DNA from: Mercurialis annua
Taxonomy: Eukaryota; Streptophyta; Magnoliopsida; Malpighiales; Euphorbiaceae
Assembly (NCBI RefSeq): GCF_937616625.2
Contig: NC_065575.1
Location: forward strand, 7,447,501-7,511,500
DNA length: 64,000 nucleotides
Direction: 5' to 3'
The notes beneath the pieces are model-generated. The model was not told the DNA's origin. It saw only the letters and a list, made by a program, of their open reading frames with translations, and did not search any database. Positions 33,705 to 52,241 of this stretch are shown in pieces. Position 1 is the stretch's first letter; each line of letters begins with the position of its first letter. The position numbers were made by a program, and so were the translations under genes.

Positions 33705-34927
33705 TCACCAACTAACACACGAGATTTTTCTTTTATCGTCAGTGCCGCTCCACCAAAGCTTCGTAATAATGCTTTGCATTTCATTGCAAAACGACACCGG
33801 TAAGGCAAAACAACTCATGATGTAAGTGGGTATAGATTGGGCGATAGATTTTATCAGGACTTCTCTACCCGCCTTCGGTAAGAACTTTTCTTTCCAACCC
33901 AACACCCTCTTGTGGAGTCTATCTCGGAGAAAACCAAAAATTGGTTTTTTTGACCAATCCACCATAGTCGGCAACCCTATATACTTCTTGAATTGACTGA
34001 CCACCTTGTACCCCATAATGTCTTGAGCTGCTTGTCTATTCACGGTCGGAGTCGCTGAACTAAACAACATTTCAGTTTTGTCGCCGTTAACTACTTGGCC
34101 TGAAGCATCCTCAAAATCTGAAATAATTTGCTTTAGGGCCCTACACTCTCTTCCAGTTGCTTCGCAAAAAGCATGCTATCATCCGTAAAGAAGAGATGAT
34201 GGATCTTTGGACCACCCCTACAGACTCGGCCTCCAGTAATGTCCCCTCTCTGCGCACCATGTTGAAGAAGCGCTGAGAAACCTTCTGCACAAAGCAAAAA
34301 CAGGTAAGGGGAGAGCGGATCTCCTTGGCGCAACCCTCTCTGAGAACAGATATGACCACAAGGCGACCCATTTATTAAAACCGAGTAAGTAACTGACTTG
34401 ACACAGCTCATTATCAGATTAATAAAGTGACGCGGGAACTTCATTTTTGCCATAACCAATTCGATAAAACTCCATTCCACACGGTCGTAGGCCTTGCTCA
34501 TATCCAACTTGAGCGCTAAAGTACCGCACTTTCCTTGAGATCGTTTGTCCATGGAATGAAACATTTCAAAAGCGACCATGGCATTATACGTGATAAGTCG
34601 ACCTGGCACAAAAGCACTCTGCGCTTCATCGATGACCGACGATAAGACCCCCTTTAACCGATTAGCCAGGACTTTTGAGATCAATTTGTATATAACGTTG
34701 CATAAACTGATCGGTCGCAAGTCTTTCATAGTTTCAGGGGAAGCAATTTTTGGGATGAGGGTGATGAAAGTATGATTCATTTTGGCGGGCATTTCACCTG
34801 TTAGCATGAACTGGAGAGCGCAGTCAACAACATCTCTGCCTATGACATGCCAAAAGGAATTATAGAACACTGCATGCATACCATCTGGACCTGGCTTTTG
34901 GTAGGACCCATTTGCTTTAATGCCCAT
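33705..34927 (-). pseudogene. LINE ORF2: reverse transcriptase core
   Basis: RT motifs in order are PGPDGMHAVFY, LIPKIASPETMKDLRPISLC, LANRLKGVL, AFVPGRLIT, LKLDMSKAYDRVEW, GLRQGDPLSPYLF and FFTDDSMLFAK. The active-site motif reads FTDD where plant LINEs usually have FADD. A break near 34133-34070 moves the rest (KVVSQFKKYIGLP, GWKEKFLPKAGREVLIKSIA) to another frame. Confidence 0.88.
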
Positions 34928-35007
34928 CTGATCTCATCTTCTCGGAAGGGTCGTTGAAGCTCTTCGCACTGCTCAACGGACAGCGCTGAATCGATACAGT
35001 TTATAAC

Positions 35008-35698
35008 TTAAGATTGGTTTGTAGGATTTGATGACGTAAAAAGTTGATTGAAATAAGCGACAACCACCTTTGCAATATCCTCACCAGCTCTCCACTCGCC
35101 AAAATCATCACGAATCTGAGCTATACTGTTATTTTTCTTTCGACTAGACGCCTTATGGTGAAAGAATTTTGTATTACGATCCCCTTCCTTGAGCCAGTCA
35201 GCTTTGGATCGTTGACGCCACATAATCTCTTCCCTTCGCAGTAATTTGTCAATCTCGGCAGCTGTGTTAGCTATATTGCGGTCAGATCCTTCGTTCCCTT
35301 CCCTCCCTTGCATCAGCTTAAGTTTATCCATAAGCTTCTTGAGCTGTTTCTTTATGCTGCCAAAATTATCGTGCGCCTAAAACTTCAAATGCAAACCACA
35401 ACTCTCTAATTTTTCCATGAACTCAATATCAGATTCTCTACCCATATTCCAGACGTCCTGAACTACATCATCAAACTGATTGTGATCCAACCACATTTTC
35501 TCAAACCGAAATGGTCTCGAAGATTTCGGAATCTGAACCAAACTGATGTCCATCATTATCGGACAATGATCCGACCGGAACCTGCCAAGTGGGTAACACG
35601 ACTGTCTGGAAATGAGTCTCGCCACAGCCCATTAGCAATAAATCTGTCGAGACGAATCTTAACATTGTGATCATGCTCCCTCCTATTAGTCCAGGTAT
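35008..35698 (-). pseudogene. LINE ORF2: end of endonuclease and linker
   Basis: The segment LGRFRSDHCPIMMDISL is the SDH motif that closes an APE-type endonuclease. It is followed by the linker with RREEIMWRQRSKADWLKEGD and NTKFFHHKASSRKKNN, typical of the stretch before the RT. Several frame breaks are present. The part upstream of 35698 continues at 38241 beyond the solo LTR. Confidence 0.8.
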
Positions 35699-35703
35699 AA
35701 GCA

Positions 35704-38235
35704 TGTAATACCCCAAAATATTTAATTATCTAATTGGACCACGTGTCCAGTTTAGATTCGCCAGAGTGGCGAAATCGGAAAGATTTTGATAAAATTAAGA
35801 TAAATAAGTTTCAAGTAGGTCGGTTGTGAGAAACTAACTATGAGAAAATTAAGATTATATTTCAATTCTAAAGTTAGAATTGGAATTAAAAGGAAAAATG
35901 TCAAGAAAAGTCCAAAATAAAGTTCAGGGACCAAAGTGGTAATTTAGCCACTTTGTATCGAAAATGGAAATTTTGGATTTTGACGGGAAAGTGTTAATAT
36001 TGAGTTTCGTATTATTTATCGGAGACGAATAATACGTATAAATCATAATAAAAGAAGTTAACAATTTAGCTATGGACTAAATCGTATAAAAGAAAAGTTT
36101 AAAAGATAAATGATAATAAAGAAAAAGAATAAGGACCAAAGTGAGCTTTTAACCTTAACATATAAGGTTTTGGAATTGAATCAGAAAGAAGAAAGAAGAT
36201 CAGAGAAGGATCGAGAGAAAACGGAAAGCTATCGCCGATTTCCGTCGTTTCGCTGCCGTTTCTCCGTTCGACGTCCGATTCGAGCGATTCAAGCGGCGAT
36301 TTCTTCAGAATTGAAAGCTCTATCATCTCCGGCCATTAAATTAAGATAAGAGGTCGGGTTTTGGCATGAAAATGATGAATTGTTGGCTGTTTTGGGTTAG
36401 GATTGAGTTTAGGTTGTAATTTAATGATTTTGAGGTTATTATGACGTTTGTGAAGAAACCGAGACATGGGTATTGAGCGTGGGTATGTTTAGCACGTCGG
36501 GATTATGGCGAAACCCCGGAAAATCTTATTTTCGGGGCTGTGCACGTGGTGCAAGACCGTTCACCACGGGTGCACGAATGTGTACTGGAAGTACACGAAC
36601 GTGCACCTAGCAAGGTACACGATCGTGTACTGATGTACACGAACGTGTACTTTTCATGGTACACGAACGTGTACAATAAGTACACGAACGTGTACCCCTG
36701 AGGTGCACGAACGTGTACTTGGTTGCACGATCGTGCACCCACCAAAACGCACACTCGTGCACTCCAACTCACCCCCACGCGAATACAAGCTATAATTGAC
36801 CTAGGAGTTTGACGTTTAGAGTAATTGGACGCTAATGGACAAATTTTGGACTTTGAGAATCATTAATCTTGAGATTAGCTCGACGTTTTAGATAACTAAT
36901 AGTAATGGAAAACGTCAAGGACGTTAAGCGATTCTCAATTATGAGAAATGGTATTCGCGAAGTCGACTATACGATTAAAGTTATCGAATACGTAAATAAG
37001 TTTAAAATGAAATTAAACCCTAAAACTTAGAAGTATTATGTGAGTAAAATTACTAGTTTCACGTCTGACTATTAAACGATTTATCAGACGTGTCAGAGCA
37101 GAGAGGTCAGTAGACATGGGATAGCGAGGGCATATCATTTCATCGACCACATTATTGATTGGATTGCGGTCACTGTGAGTTGTATTTACTTTCGTGTATT
37201 ATATGTTAAAGATATTTTATATAGATATATATACTGTTTATACGCATCGTATGTTATATAATTTGATTGAAATGTTATATGTTTCTATTAAGTTTATATA
37301 CGAGAACTAGTATGCGATCCGAAGAAACTAGCTACCTATTGGGTGTCAATAGGCTGTGTGATCACCAGTATCGAGTCAGTCTAGTATGTTTGCATTTGAG
37401 AAATGACTTGACACAGCTGGGAGCTGTTGATGAATATGAAATTTACGATTGAGTTTTGATACGAGTGAGTACTCGGCTACGGTGTAGTCTGGAGTCCCCG
37501 TATCTAGTGGCTGGGCCACCAGCGAGTTGGACTCGCAATTGATATTTACGATTGGGTTAAATGATATATGATTATTTGAGAGATGTGTCGCATGCTAGGA
37601 TATTAGTTTCGTACGGATCAAATACGTGTTTATATGTTTCATATTATTGTTTTCTTGAAATGCGATGCTATGTTTTTATATTAATACCGTTAGTAAATGT
37701 CAACTCACTCAGTATTTTCTCAAATACTGACCCCTCACCTTTGCTGTTTCCAGGTGCTTAGTGTGTGGACTTAGCTAGAGGCCAATTTTCAAGTCCAGAA
37801 GTCAGCTGTATATGTATAGTTTCTGACTTCTGTGAATGCTGCAGTAGTAGTCCCGCGTTGACAGAGTCGTAACCTAGACAGCAGTGTATTTTTATTGTAC
37901 ATATCCTTGCTGTCCTGTTTATAGGTTTTTGTAGGCTACGTGTTTTATATGTTGTGCACGGCACCAGATGCCGGTGATATGTTGGATACACTAACTGATG
38001 GATATAGTACCGTGAGGCCAGTTCGTACAAGGTACGGTTACTAGAGCCCGCAAGGTTTTTGAACAGTTAGTGTAAATGTTTGTGTATACATGTTATGTAT
38101 ACTTGCTTTTGTTGCTTTATGTTAATTGTTTACATTTGCGAAAAATTAATAGTGATTTAAGGCTTGCTACGGGTTCCGGAGCTACCACTCCCGTTCCCTA
38201 GCGCCGGTTGCGGCTCAATATTTTGGGTCGTGACA
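35704..38235 (+). mobile_element. Solo LTR of a Ty3/gypsy-type retrotransposon, 2,532 bp
   Basis: It starts TGTAATACCCCAAAATATT and ends AATATTTTGGGTCGTGACA, so TG..CA ends with extended inverted termini. A perfect 5-bp target duplication AAGCA flanks it (35699-35703 and 38236-38240). There is no internal region and no second LTR, and the LINE sequence resumes directly on each side, so this is a recombination-derived solo LTR. Length and end sequences resemble long LTRs of the Tekay/Del chromovirus group, which is inference; plus orientation is assumed from the TGTAATACCCC end. It contains a palindrome array at 36541-36762 and no long coding frame. Confidence 0.85.
36541..36762. repeat. Array of about ten 14-16-bp palindromes inside the LTR
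   Basis: Units of the type GTACACGAACGTGTAC start at 36571, 36591, 36615, 36635, 36659, 36680, 36703, 36724 and 36749, after a looser first one at 36541 (TGCACGTGGTGCA). The unit at 36615 (GTACACGATCGTGTAC) and the one at 36724 (TGCACGATCGTGCA) are perfect palindromes; most others mismatch only at the centre. Starts are 20-25 bp apart, about 22 on average. The spacers differ in sequence, so the palindromes, not whole units, look to be what is kept. Confidence 0.9.
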
Positions 38236-38240
38236 AAGCA

Positions 38241-38776
38241 TTACATGAAAACCCTAAATCATCGAGACCACAGTCAAACAGAACCTCTCTGAACCCATCA
38301 ACCTCACGCTGATCGCCTCTCCTGCCTCCTTTCTTCTCATTGTGGTTCAAGAAGAGGTTGAAATCTCCAAAAAGCAGCAGCATGCCACTACCATTCAGAC
38401 ACATATGATGAATTAACTCCCAAGTTAGGTGTTTATGCGAGGTTTCTGGCCACCCATACATTCCTACCCCTCTCCAGCTGAGATTCGTACTAACATCCAA
38501 CACGTCAAACTCTATATGGTTGCTAGAGAATCCAGCAATATTAACATTCAGATTATTCTTCCAAAACAGCGCCAAACCTCCTCTTCTCCCATTGGAATCA
38601 ACTATAAAAGACTTGTAACAACTAAAACTCCTACAAATGCTAGAAAATTCGCTATTAACTAATTTCGTCTCCATCAAAAAGAAAATACTAGGGGAATTAC
38701 TATGAATAAAGAACTTAAGAGCCTGTACCGTCCAAGGGTTCCCCAAACCTTGGAGGTTCCAACTTATGAGTTTCAT
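38241..38776 (-). pseudogene. LINE ORF2: N-terminal APE-type endonuclease
   Basis: Starts MKLISWNLQGLGNPW and continues with LMETKL, RRGGLALFW, YGWPE and LLFGDFNLFLNHNEKKGG, the usual endonuclease motifs (N, E and GDFN) of plant L1 elements. It stays open up to the solo LTR at 38235. The ATG at 38776 is the natural ORF2 start. Confidence 0.88.
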
Positions 38777-38906
38777 TGCGTCCGGCGAGACTGCTCCGCA
38801 GTCTCTGCCGATATTTTAAAGTTGTTGAACTGGTCCAGTAATCCATCTCGTGCTTTCTTAGAGAAAAGATTGCCTGGAGAAATCTCGACCTGCATCCAAA
38901 TATATG

Positions 38907-39868
38907 TCTTAAATAAATTAAGATTAATTACTAATTAATTGATTAAAAAAAGATTAGTTGTTAATGTTAAATTACCCTAACTTGATTGTATTGACTCGCA
39001 AAACCAATCTCAAATACATTTGGAGAGTCTGATCACTGAAATTAGGCTTAATACATAATCTCTCGATTGATAGGCATTATTTTTCAAATTATAGGCACTA
39101 GATATATATTTAAATAAGTATTGTCAAATATATTCTCATTAATTATAGAAGATATTTAAAAATACAACAAAAATCATAAAAAAATAAAAATTACCACTAT
39201 ATTAAATGAGGACAAGTATGATAATTTTTTTTCCATATATTAACTCATGTTATCTAGAGATCATAAATTTTTAATACTCGTATTTGTCATAAACTGTCTA
39301 TCAATTTGAGATGGACGGAGGGGATAATACTTTCCTCTCAACAATTTAGTAAAACACATTTCATAATATTTATTTAAAATAAAAATATAGAAGACATCAT
39401 ATATTTTCTATATAATCATATTTCTTGAATAAAAAAATATGCCATTTGGAAAAAATTATTTATAAATAAGTTATACTATTTAAAAAATGCAAATAAATTT
39501 ACAATAATTTGTTGCTGAAAAATAACTTTTCCTATGTCTATATTAACAATAATTTTATCAAAAAGTATATGCTAAAAATTAAAACAATACGAATTATATT
39601 TAAAAGAAATGGAGATTTTTTTTAATTTATTTAGTAATATTTTAAACAAAAAAATTAAATATTCAATTTGATCTAGTAGATATTCCATTACATTAGTAAT
39701 AATTAATCTGTAAAGACAACGTGTGTCTACAAAAATAGAAAAAAAAAAATGAATAAACCAAACTGGAGCATGTGGAGAAATGGAGCAACTTTTTGATCCC
39801 ATTCCCACCTACTATAGTTGGCCGTTACTAACTAGTATTTCTATCACTCTCCAATTTTAATTTTCTGA
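38907..39868. other. Intergenic and upstream region of the nucleoside hydrolase gene
   Basis: AT-rich. 39060-39330 may be a decayed Stowaway-like element (right end GAGATGGACGGAGGGGATAA, left TCTCTCGATTGATAGG). No gene seen. Confidence 0.4.
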
Positions 39869-39876
39869 TATATATT
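39869..39876 (+). promoter_or_regulatory. TATA box of the nucleoside hydrolase gene
   Basis: TATATATT lies 51-58 bp upstream of the ATG at 39927, with CCATCATCATC just after it as a plausible start region. Confidence 0.5.
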
Positions 39877-39926
39877 ATTACCCATCATCATCATTAATCA
39901 TTTGTTCAACTCTCTGATCCATATCC

Positions 39927-42900
39927 ATGGCAACTCAACCAAAGAAGATCATCATAGACACTGACCCTGGAGTTGGTATTTCCTTTTCTTTATCTTTAAT
40001 TATTCATTTGGTTAGCCATGTTTCTTGATTTTCCTTTATTTAGATTTTTTAACTTTTGATTTCATATTTAAATTTGTTTATACTTAGTATCAAATTGGTT
40101 GTTGTGGAATTTATTTTGAATCACAAGAGTAGAAAGAAATGTAAAGTTTGGATTTTGGATTTTTCCTTGATTTGGAAATGAAATATATTTTTGCATCTGT
40201 TGCTAAATTTAGGATGGGGAAGGTGGGTTTTACTTTAGTTTTTATGTTCTTGATGTGTATTTATGTAATTTGTGTTATAGATGATGCCATGGCTATATTC
40301 CTTGCATTGAAGTCACCTGAAGTGGAGGTGATTGGACTGACTACTATATTTGGGAATGTTTATACCTCTCTGGCTACTAAGAATGCCTTGCATTTGGTAA
40401 TTCATTTCTCTGTAACATCCAGATTCATGTTGTTCAATATTATACGGTATTAGATTTTTAGATACTATTTGATTAATTGACTTGCACTTCTGCTTAACTT
40501 TTATCGTAATTTTCTTAAAATCTTGGATCATAGATATGAGTAAAGCGTTTATGTTTTAAATAAGTATGTAAAAAATATAGATTATGCCGAGTACATGCAA
40601 TGGAGCCTTAGATAGTTAAGTGAAATCCAATACACGAAGTAGTTTGATCTATACAACGTTTGGTAATCTTTGTATTTCGTTTCCTGTTTGCTGTTTATGG
40701 ATTAGCTGGAGGTTGCAGGGAGGACTGATATTCCCGTTGCTGAGGGATCTCATGTCACAATTACTGTATGTACTCCTCGCTCTTGCACTCGTCCTGTGGT
40801 TTATCGGATCTTTGGATTTGTCTCTTTTGTGTGATTGATATGTCTTTATCTGAAGCAACTCGTGCTGCTATTCTCTTATTCTTATGCAATTCAATACTTT
40901 AACGGCTACAAGATTAATAAAAGTTTCTGATGATTAAGGATTTAGCACTTATTGTATATCAAGGAAATTCAAAAATATAGTATATGTCCATCTGCGAGGG
41001 TTATGTATTTTTGCTTTTGTATTTCGTTATGACAACAGAAAATAGTTTAGGAGTAAGGCTTTTTGTAAATCAACTTAATTATATTTGTGGATGTGCACGT
41101 AGATCTTATATTTATAGAAGCTTGAAGTGTTGGCTTATTCTGTAACACGAGAAAGCGATATGGGAATCAGATAATGTTATAATTGGTTTGGGAACTACTT
41201 TATGGCACAAGTGAACCATGGACTCTGACAAGTGTGTTCTCTTTTTGTTTTCCATAAAAAGGCAAATGGTCTTATATATAGTTTTTGGGTCATATTTTCA
41301 TTCTCGGGCTTCTAGGTTTATACTCTGTAGTCTGTATCTTTTCCATATGCAAGGAAGAGATGGCATCTCTGATCTTAGAGGAAAAGTTTCTGTGAATGAT
41401 TTATTTCATAATTGCGGTTACTTTTTGTCTATAATGCCTGGTCTTTATTGATGCAGTCTTACTCTTACAACTTTAACTAAATTGCAGTTAGTTTTTGTCT
41501 ATAATGCCTGGTCTTTATCGATGCAGTCTTACTCTTACAACTTAACTATAAATTTTCACTAGCAGTGTTGCATTTTGTGCCGAAAATGATATTGTAAGAT
41601 TTAAGCCATATGTGGTTGAATGTCATTGTTTATCAATTTATTCCGTTTATGTGTATTTTAAAGAAAGGTACGAAACTTCGTATTGCTGATTTTGTCCATG
41701 GTAATGATGGACTTGGCAACCAATATTTCCCCCCACCAAAAGGGAAGCCAATCGAACAGTCAGCAGCTGCTTTTCTGGTTGAACAAGCAAATCTTTACCC
41801 TGGAAAAGTCACTGTGGTGGCATTGGGTCCACTTACAAATATTGCACTGGTCAGATTCTTGGTCATTTAGAATGGTTTCTTAGCAAGCTTCGTTTAGTAT
41901 ATTTTCTTATGGATAGCTATCACACAGGCTATCGAGTTAGATCCTGCATTTGTTAAAAATATCGGGCAGATTATTCTACTTGGTGGTGCTTTTGCAGTAA
42001 ACGGGAATGTGAATCCAGCAGCAGAGGCAAATGTGAGTTATCTTGTGTACCAATGTCTTAGGCTGCTTTCCTTCTCTTTTTCTCATCCGATATATTTATT
42101 TGTTATGTTATTCTAAAATTTTGAACTCTGCAATCAGATATTTGGTGATCCAGATGCTGCTGATATTGTTTTCACCTGTGGAGCAGATATTTTGGCTATT
42201 GGGATTAATGTTACCCATCAAGTTTTCATAACAGGTATCAATTTGTCAATCTATACTGTGTGCACATACGACTTTATGTATGTAACAACTAGTCATATGT
42301 ACAATGTGCGGTTCTGTAATGTTGAAGTCCAACCAAAAACCTTCCCTGTTCATCATATAACAATCGGAAAAACCACTTACGTGTTGAGCATTTAGATGTG
42401 TTTGGATAGAGTGTGAACATTGTCATGTCCACTGTAAGTTTGTTTTAAACTAAAGGAGAGTGGTGTAAGTTTAATTTGCAGAATGTTTTGATGTCATTTT
42501 TCTCTAAGCTGTCCTTGAAAATTAACAACTAACTACTTCAATCACAAAAATAGACTTTCTGATTTTCGTTGTAGGTTAAATTCTTTAGGCCTGAGAGTGT
42601 TTGTCAAACTCACAACTACTTCCATATAAGTATGGTTGTATGCTTCACATGCACAAAACTGTTCGTCTTGTGCTAACTCCAATCTTCTTTACTTGATATT
42701 TTCATATTCTACAAAACTAAAGAAATTATTTTGTTTCTGATAATAATGCTTATGCTTTGTTATGGCATAAACCTGTGGATTATGTTTTTTAATTTTTTTA
42801 TGGGCATGTCTTTTTTGAATATTTGTTTCTCTATTCTGGCATTCCGCAGATGAGGATCGAAATAAACTGGCACAATCAAATGCAAAATATGCTCAGTACT

Positions 42901-43610
42901 TGCACAAGATCTTAGGTGTATACTACGATTATCACCACGACGCATACAACATGAGAGGTTTGTGAATTTACTTTTGCTGATTTATAAGACCAGAAAGCAG
43001 ATACTGAAATAATCATCTGAATTTTGAAGTTGTTAATGGCTAGTTGTGCCCTTTGTGCAGGAGTCTATCTTCACGATCCAACTACTCTTCTTGCCGCTGT
43101 TGATCCTACGCTTATGACCTACATAGAGGGTGTCGTTAGAGTCCAAACCACCGGCATTTCAAAGGGACTGACACTATTGTTTAACAAAAAGAAGAGGTAG
43201 TCCTGAAATTATCGCTTCAAAGACGATGTCATACTAGTCTGGAGAAGCACACAAATTATACATATCGCGGAAATGGGCGATCTAATACCCTCTAAATTAG
43301 GAATATTTATCCTAACTAAGTAAATAAACATGGGATACCATTTCAAAATGAAGATGATTATGAACTATGGCGTTTATCATAATATTATCTAGTGCATTTT
43401 TCAGAAAAATAAAATGATAATCAACATACAAGGTACCAGTTTTTTCACAAGTCAGTAAGACTTACTGATATTTTGTCTTTGTTTCTTGAAATAAAATTCA
43501 GATATGCTGAAGTCACCGAGTGGAATGATAAACCGTCGGTGAAGGTTGCTGTGACGGTTGATGGTCCGACAGTTGTGAAAATGGTAATGGAACGGCTTTT
43601 GGAATCATAA
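39927..43610 (+). CDS. URH2: Nucleoside hydrolase, URH2 type (uridine ribohydrolase family)
   Basis: Nine exons: 39927-39975, 40281-40396, 40706-40765, 41664-41849, 41928-42032, 42138-42234, 42850-42957, 43061-43196 and 43502-43610. All joins are GT..AG, and 966 nt give 321 aa, the usual size for plant URH proteins. The calcium-binding Asp motif DTDPGVDDAMA is at 11-21; the NVNPAAEANIFGDPDAADIVF segment and the LHDPTT loop follow, giving the standard IU-nucleoside hydrolase fold. The family cleaves ribonucleosides (uridine, xanthosine, inosine in plants) to base and ribose in salvage and degradation. No targeting signal is seen, so it is probably cytosolic. I assign it to the URH2 rather than the URH1 branch from the GTKLRIADFVHG-x-DGLGNQ and YHHDAYN segments; substrate range is not readable. 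The weakest junction is the exon 4 acceptor, which is preceded by an AT-rich tract. Intron 3 (898 nt) holds a tandem duplication. Confidence 0.92.
41411..41550. repeat. 70-bp tandem duplication in intron 3 of URH2
   Basis: Copies at 41411-41480 and 41481-41550 differ at a few bases. Each contains GATGCAG and ATTGCGG/ATTGCAG text that resembles splice acceptors, about 110-250 bp upstream of the real exon 4. Confidence 0.85.
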
Positions 43611-43767
43611 AGATTTCATTCAGGTAGAATGAGGTGGTAACTGAGGAGAGTAGATATGTATTGCAGCTGTTGTTTCTTATGCATTTCTAATGCCATTGTT
43701 GACTAGTAACTGTGCATTGTATTTATCTTCCGTTGCTTCGACTCTATAGCTATTGTATTGATCACAT

Positions 43768-43773
43768 AATAAA
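43768..43773 (+). terminator. Poly(A) signal of URH2
   Basis: AATAAA 158 bp after the stop codon, followed by T-rich text. Confidence 0.5.
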
Positions 43774-44428
43774 GCTTTCTGCTTCTTTCCAGCAAATTAG
43801 TGGAGTGGATGTAATTTAGTTACTTCTCGAATATCATCACTGCACATGCACCGTAGCAGTCAGCAGCAGTACGCCTCTGCGAAAATCAAACCGGATTTGA
43901 ATAATCGACAAATTTGATTTCATTCGGTTCGATTTGATATAATCAAAAATGTTGATTTTTTGATTTGGTTTGGTTTTAAACACAAATTTTTTAGAGCAAA
44001 TTGAACCAAACGGAAATAACAAACTGAACATCGTTTTGATTTTTTTTTTTAGACATTTGATTCGGTCTAGTTTTCGGTCTGATTCAAAATATATGCCCAC
44101 TGGCTTCATACATAGCTTAATCTCTAAACTTGTACACTTTTACCCATCTTAACGTTTCACCTATCGAACCTCTAAAAGTCTAAACTTGTTAAATAATTAA
44201 ATTTGACCTCGGAAAAGTGTAGGTATCATTGTGTAGTTATTCCTATGAGTTGTATGGTAAAATGGAATGAATTCCACTATAAAATAAAAAAAGCACAGAA
44301 CAGAGGCACGCATATCTATGACTCCTCACTTTGCTTTACAAACACAGAAACAAAACGCATCTTCTTCTTCATATAGTAAAGTGAAAAAGAAAAATCACTG
44401 ATCAAACAAAGAAACTAAATTATCTATA
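43774..44428. other. Spacer between URH2 and ITPK4
   Basis: Holds AAACCGGA/TTCGGTTCG-rich inverted text at about 43880-44095 (probably a decayed dispersed repeat), a single MITE-like arm near 44110-44220, and a short leader before the ITPK4 ATG. No TATA box stands out. Confidence 0.45.
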
Positions 44429-51258
<6,830 letters not shown>

Positions 51259-51603
51259 GTATATTTTTATTGATCATTGGTCATTGATCTCGACATGAAT
51301 TGAAACTACTAAACTTTTATGAGTTCCATTTTCCTTAGTTTCCTGGTTACACTATTGAAACAAATTCTACATTCGCTATTTCTGTTAGTACTATCTTAAT
51401 AATTAATTATTCAGAAGTGTGTAATGGTAGGAGTTCTTCCATCTTATCACATGTAGGCATTGATATCACTACACTAGAACAAGAACACAGACATTGCAAT
51501 CAAGAATGTACATTAGTTAGTAGGAAATGTTAAACACTTGAATGTGTATAGCTTGATGAAAATTAGGGTATAAGCAGAAGCATGATCTGGCAAAACACAT
51601 TTA

Positions 51604-52238
51604 GGGGCCGTTTGGTTCGCCATAAAAAGGGAGGAATGGGAATGGATATTGGAATGATTCCTATTGTTTGTGTTTGTTTTGTCAAATTGTAGTAAGGAAT
51701 GGGTATGTGATTACCCCCACAATGGGAATCATCCATTCCTCCTTACCCCATGGGAATGGAGTTTTGGGAATGAGAATCAAAATTTTACAAAATATTTTAA
51801 TAATAAATAATAGATATATAATTATTAAAAAACTATTTTTAAATATTTATTTTAAAAAATATACTAAAATAATAAAAAAAAAATATTTTTTTTAAAAATG
51901 ATTTTTTAATTTTTTTAGAAAATATGTTTTTAATTTTTTTTTAAAATAATTTTTTAAAATAATTTTTTTAATTTTTTCGATTTTTTTTTTTAAATATTCT
52001 TTTTTTTTTAATTTTTTTAAATTCTTTTTTAAAATAATTTTGTTTTTTATATAAAAAAATATTTAGAATAAGTATTTTTAATAAATAATAAATAATTTTT
52101 TTATTAAACTTTATCCATTCCCATTCCTACACTAATTTTGAACCAAACAAAAAATGAAAACAATCATTACAATTCCCATTCCTTCTCATTCCGATTTCCA
52201 TTTCGATTTCTATTTCCAACCTTGAACCAAACGGCCCC
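51604..52238. mobile_element. Tourist-like MITE with GGGGCCGTTTGG ends
   Basis: Terminal repeats GGGGCCGTTTGGTTC and GAACCAAACGGCCCC are perfect, flanked by TTA at 51601-51603 and 52239-52241. Inner arms share GGAATGGGAATGG / CCATTCCCATTCC. The core is almost pure A/T. It lies 345 bp after the ITPK4 stop, within or just past the 3' UTR region. Confidence 0.88.
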
Positions 52239-52241
52239 TTA

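Larger units (their letters stand above)
32134..38893 (-). mobile_element. Decayed L1-type LINE, split by a solo LTR
   Basis: On minus the order is endonuclease, reverse transcriptase, zf-RVT, RNase H, then AATAAAGAGCAATC text and a short A-tract (T run at 32134-32140). The flanks ATTCAAATGTATG (32121-32133) and ATCCAAATATATG (38894-38906) match at 11 of 13 and fit an aged target duplication. ORF1 is missing: the copy starts about 117 bp before the endonuclease ATG, so it is 5'-truncated. Without the inserted LTR (35704-38235) it is about 4.2 kb. Stops and frameshifts break ORF2 into at least six frames. Confidence 0.88.

Noticed and set aside
36541..36762. Regularly spaced repeats that might suggest a CRISPR array
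   Set aside because: The repeats are 14-16 bp palindromes with 4-9 bp spacers inside a plant LTR; neither size nor context fits CRISPR.
36503..36778. Open frame of 91 codons on minus with repeated Cys-Thr-Phe-Val text
   Set aside because: It is created by the palindrome array in the solo LTR; the repeats read open on several frames and there is no start context or homology.
35704..38235. A complete LTR retrotransposon with short LTRs
   Set aside because: No direct repeat of the start is found near the end and there is no gag-pol; the TG..CA ends and 5-bp duplication fit a solo LTR.
39060..39330. A second Stowaway element
   Set aside because: Only the right end (GACGGAGGGG) is convincing; the left end is weak and no TA duplication could be paired, so it is not listed as an element.
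51604..52238. hAT-type MITE, because of the GGCCGTTTGG ends
   Set aside because: hAT elements make 8-bp duplications; only TTA is duplicated here, which fits Tourist/Harbinger.
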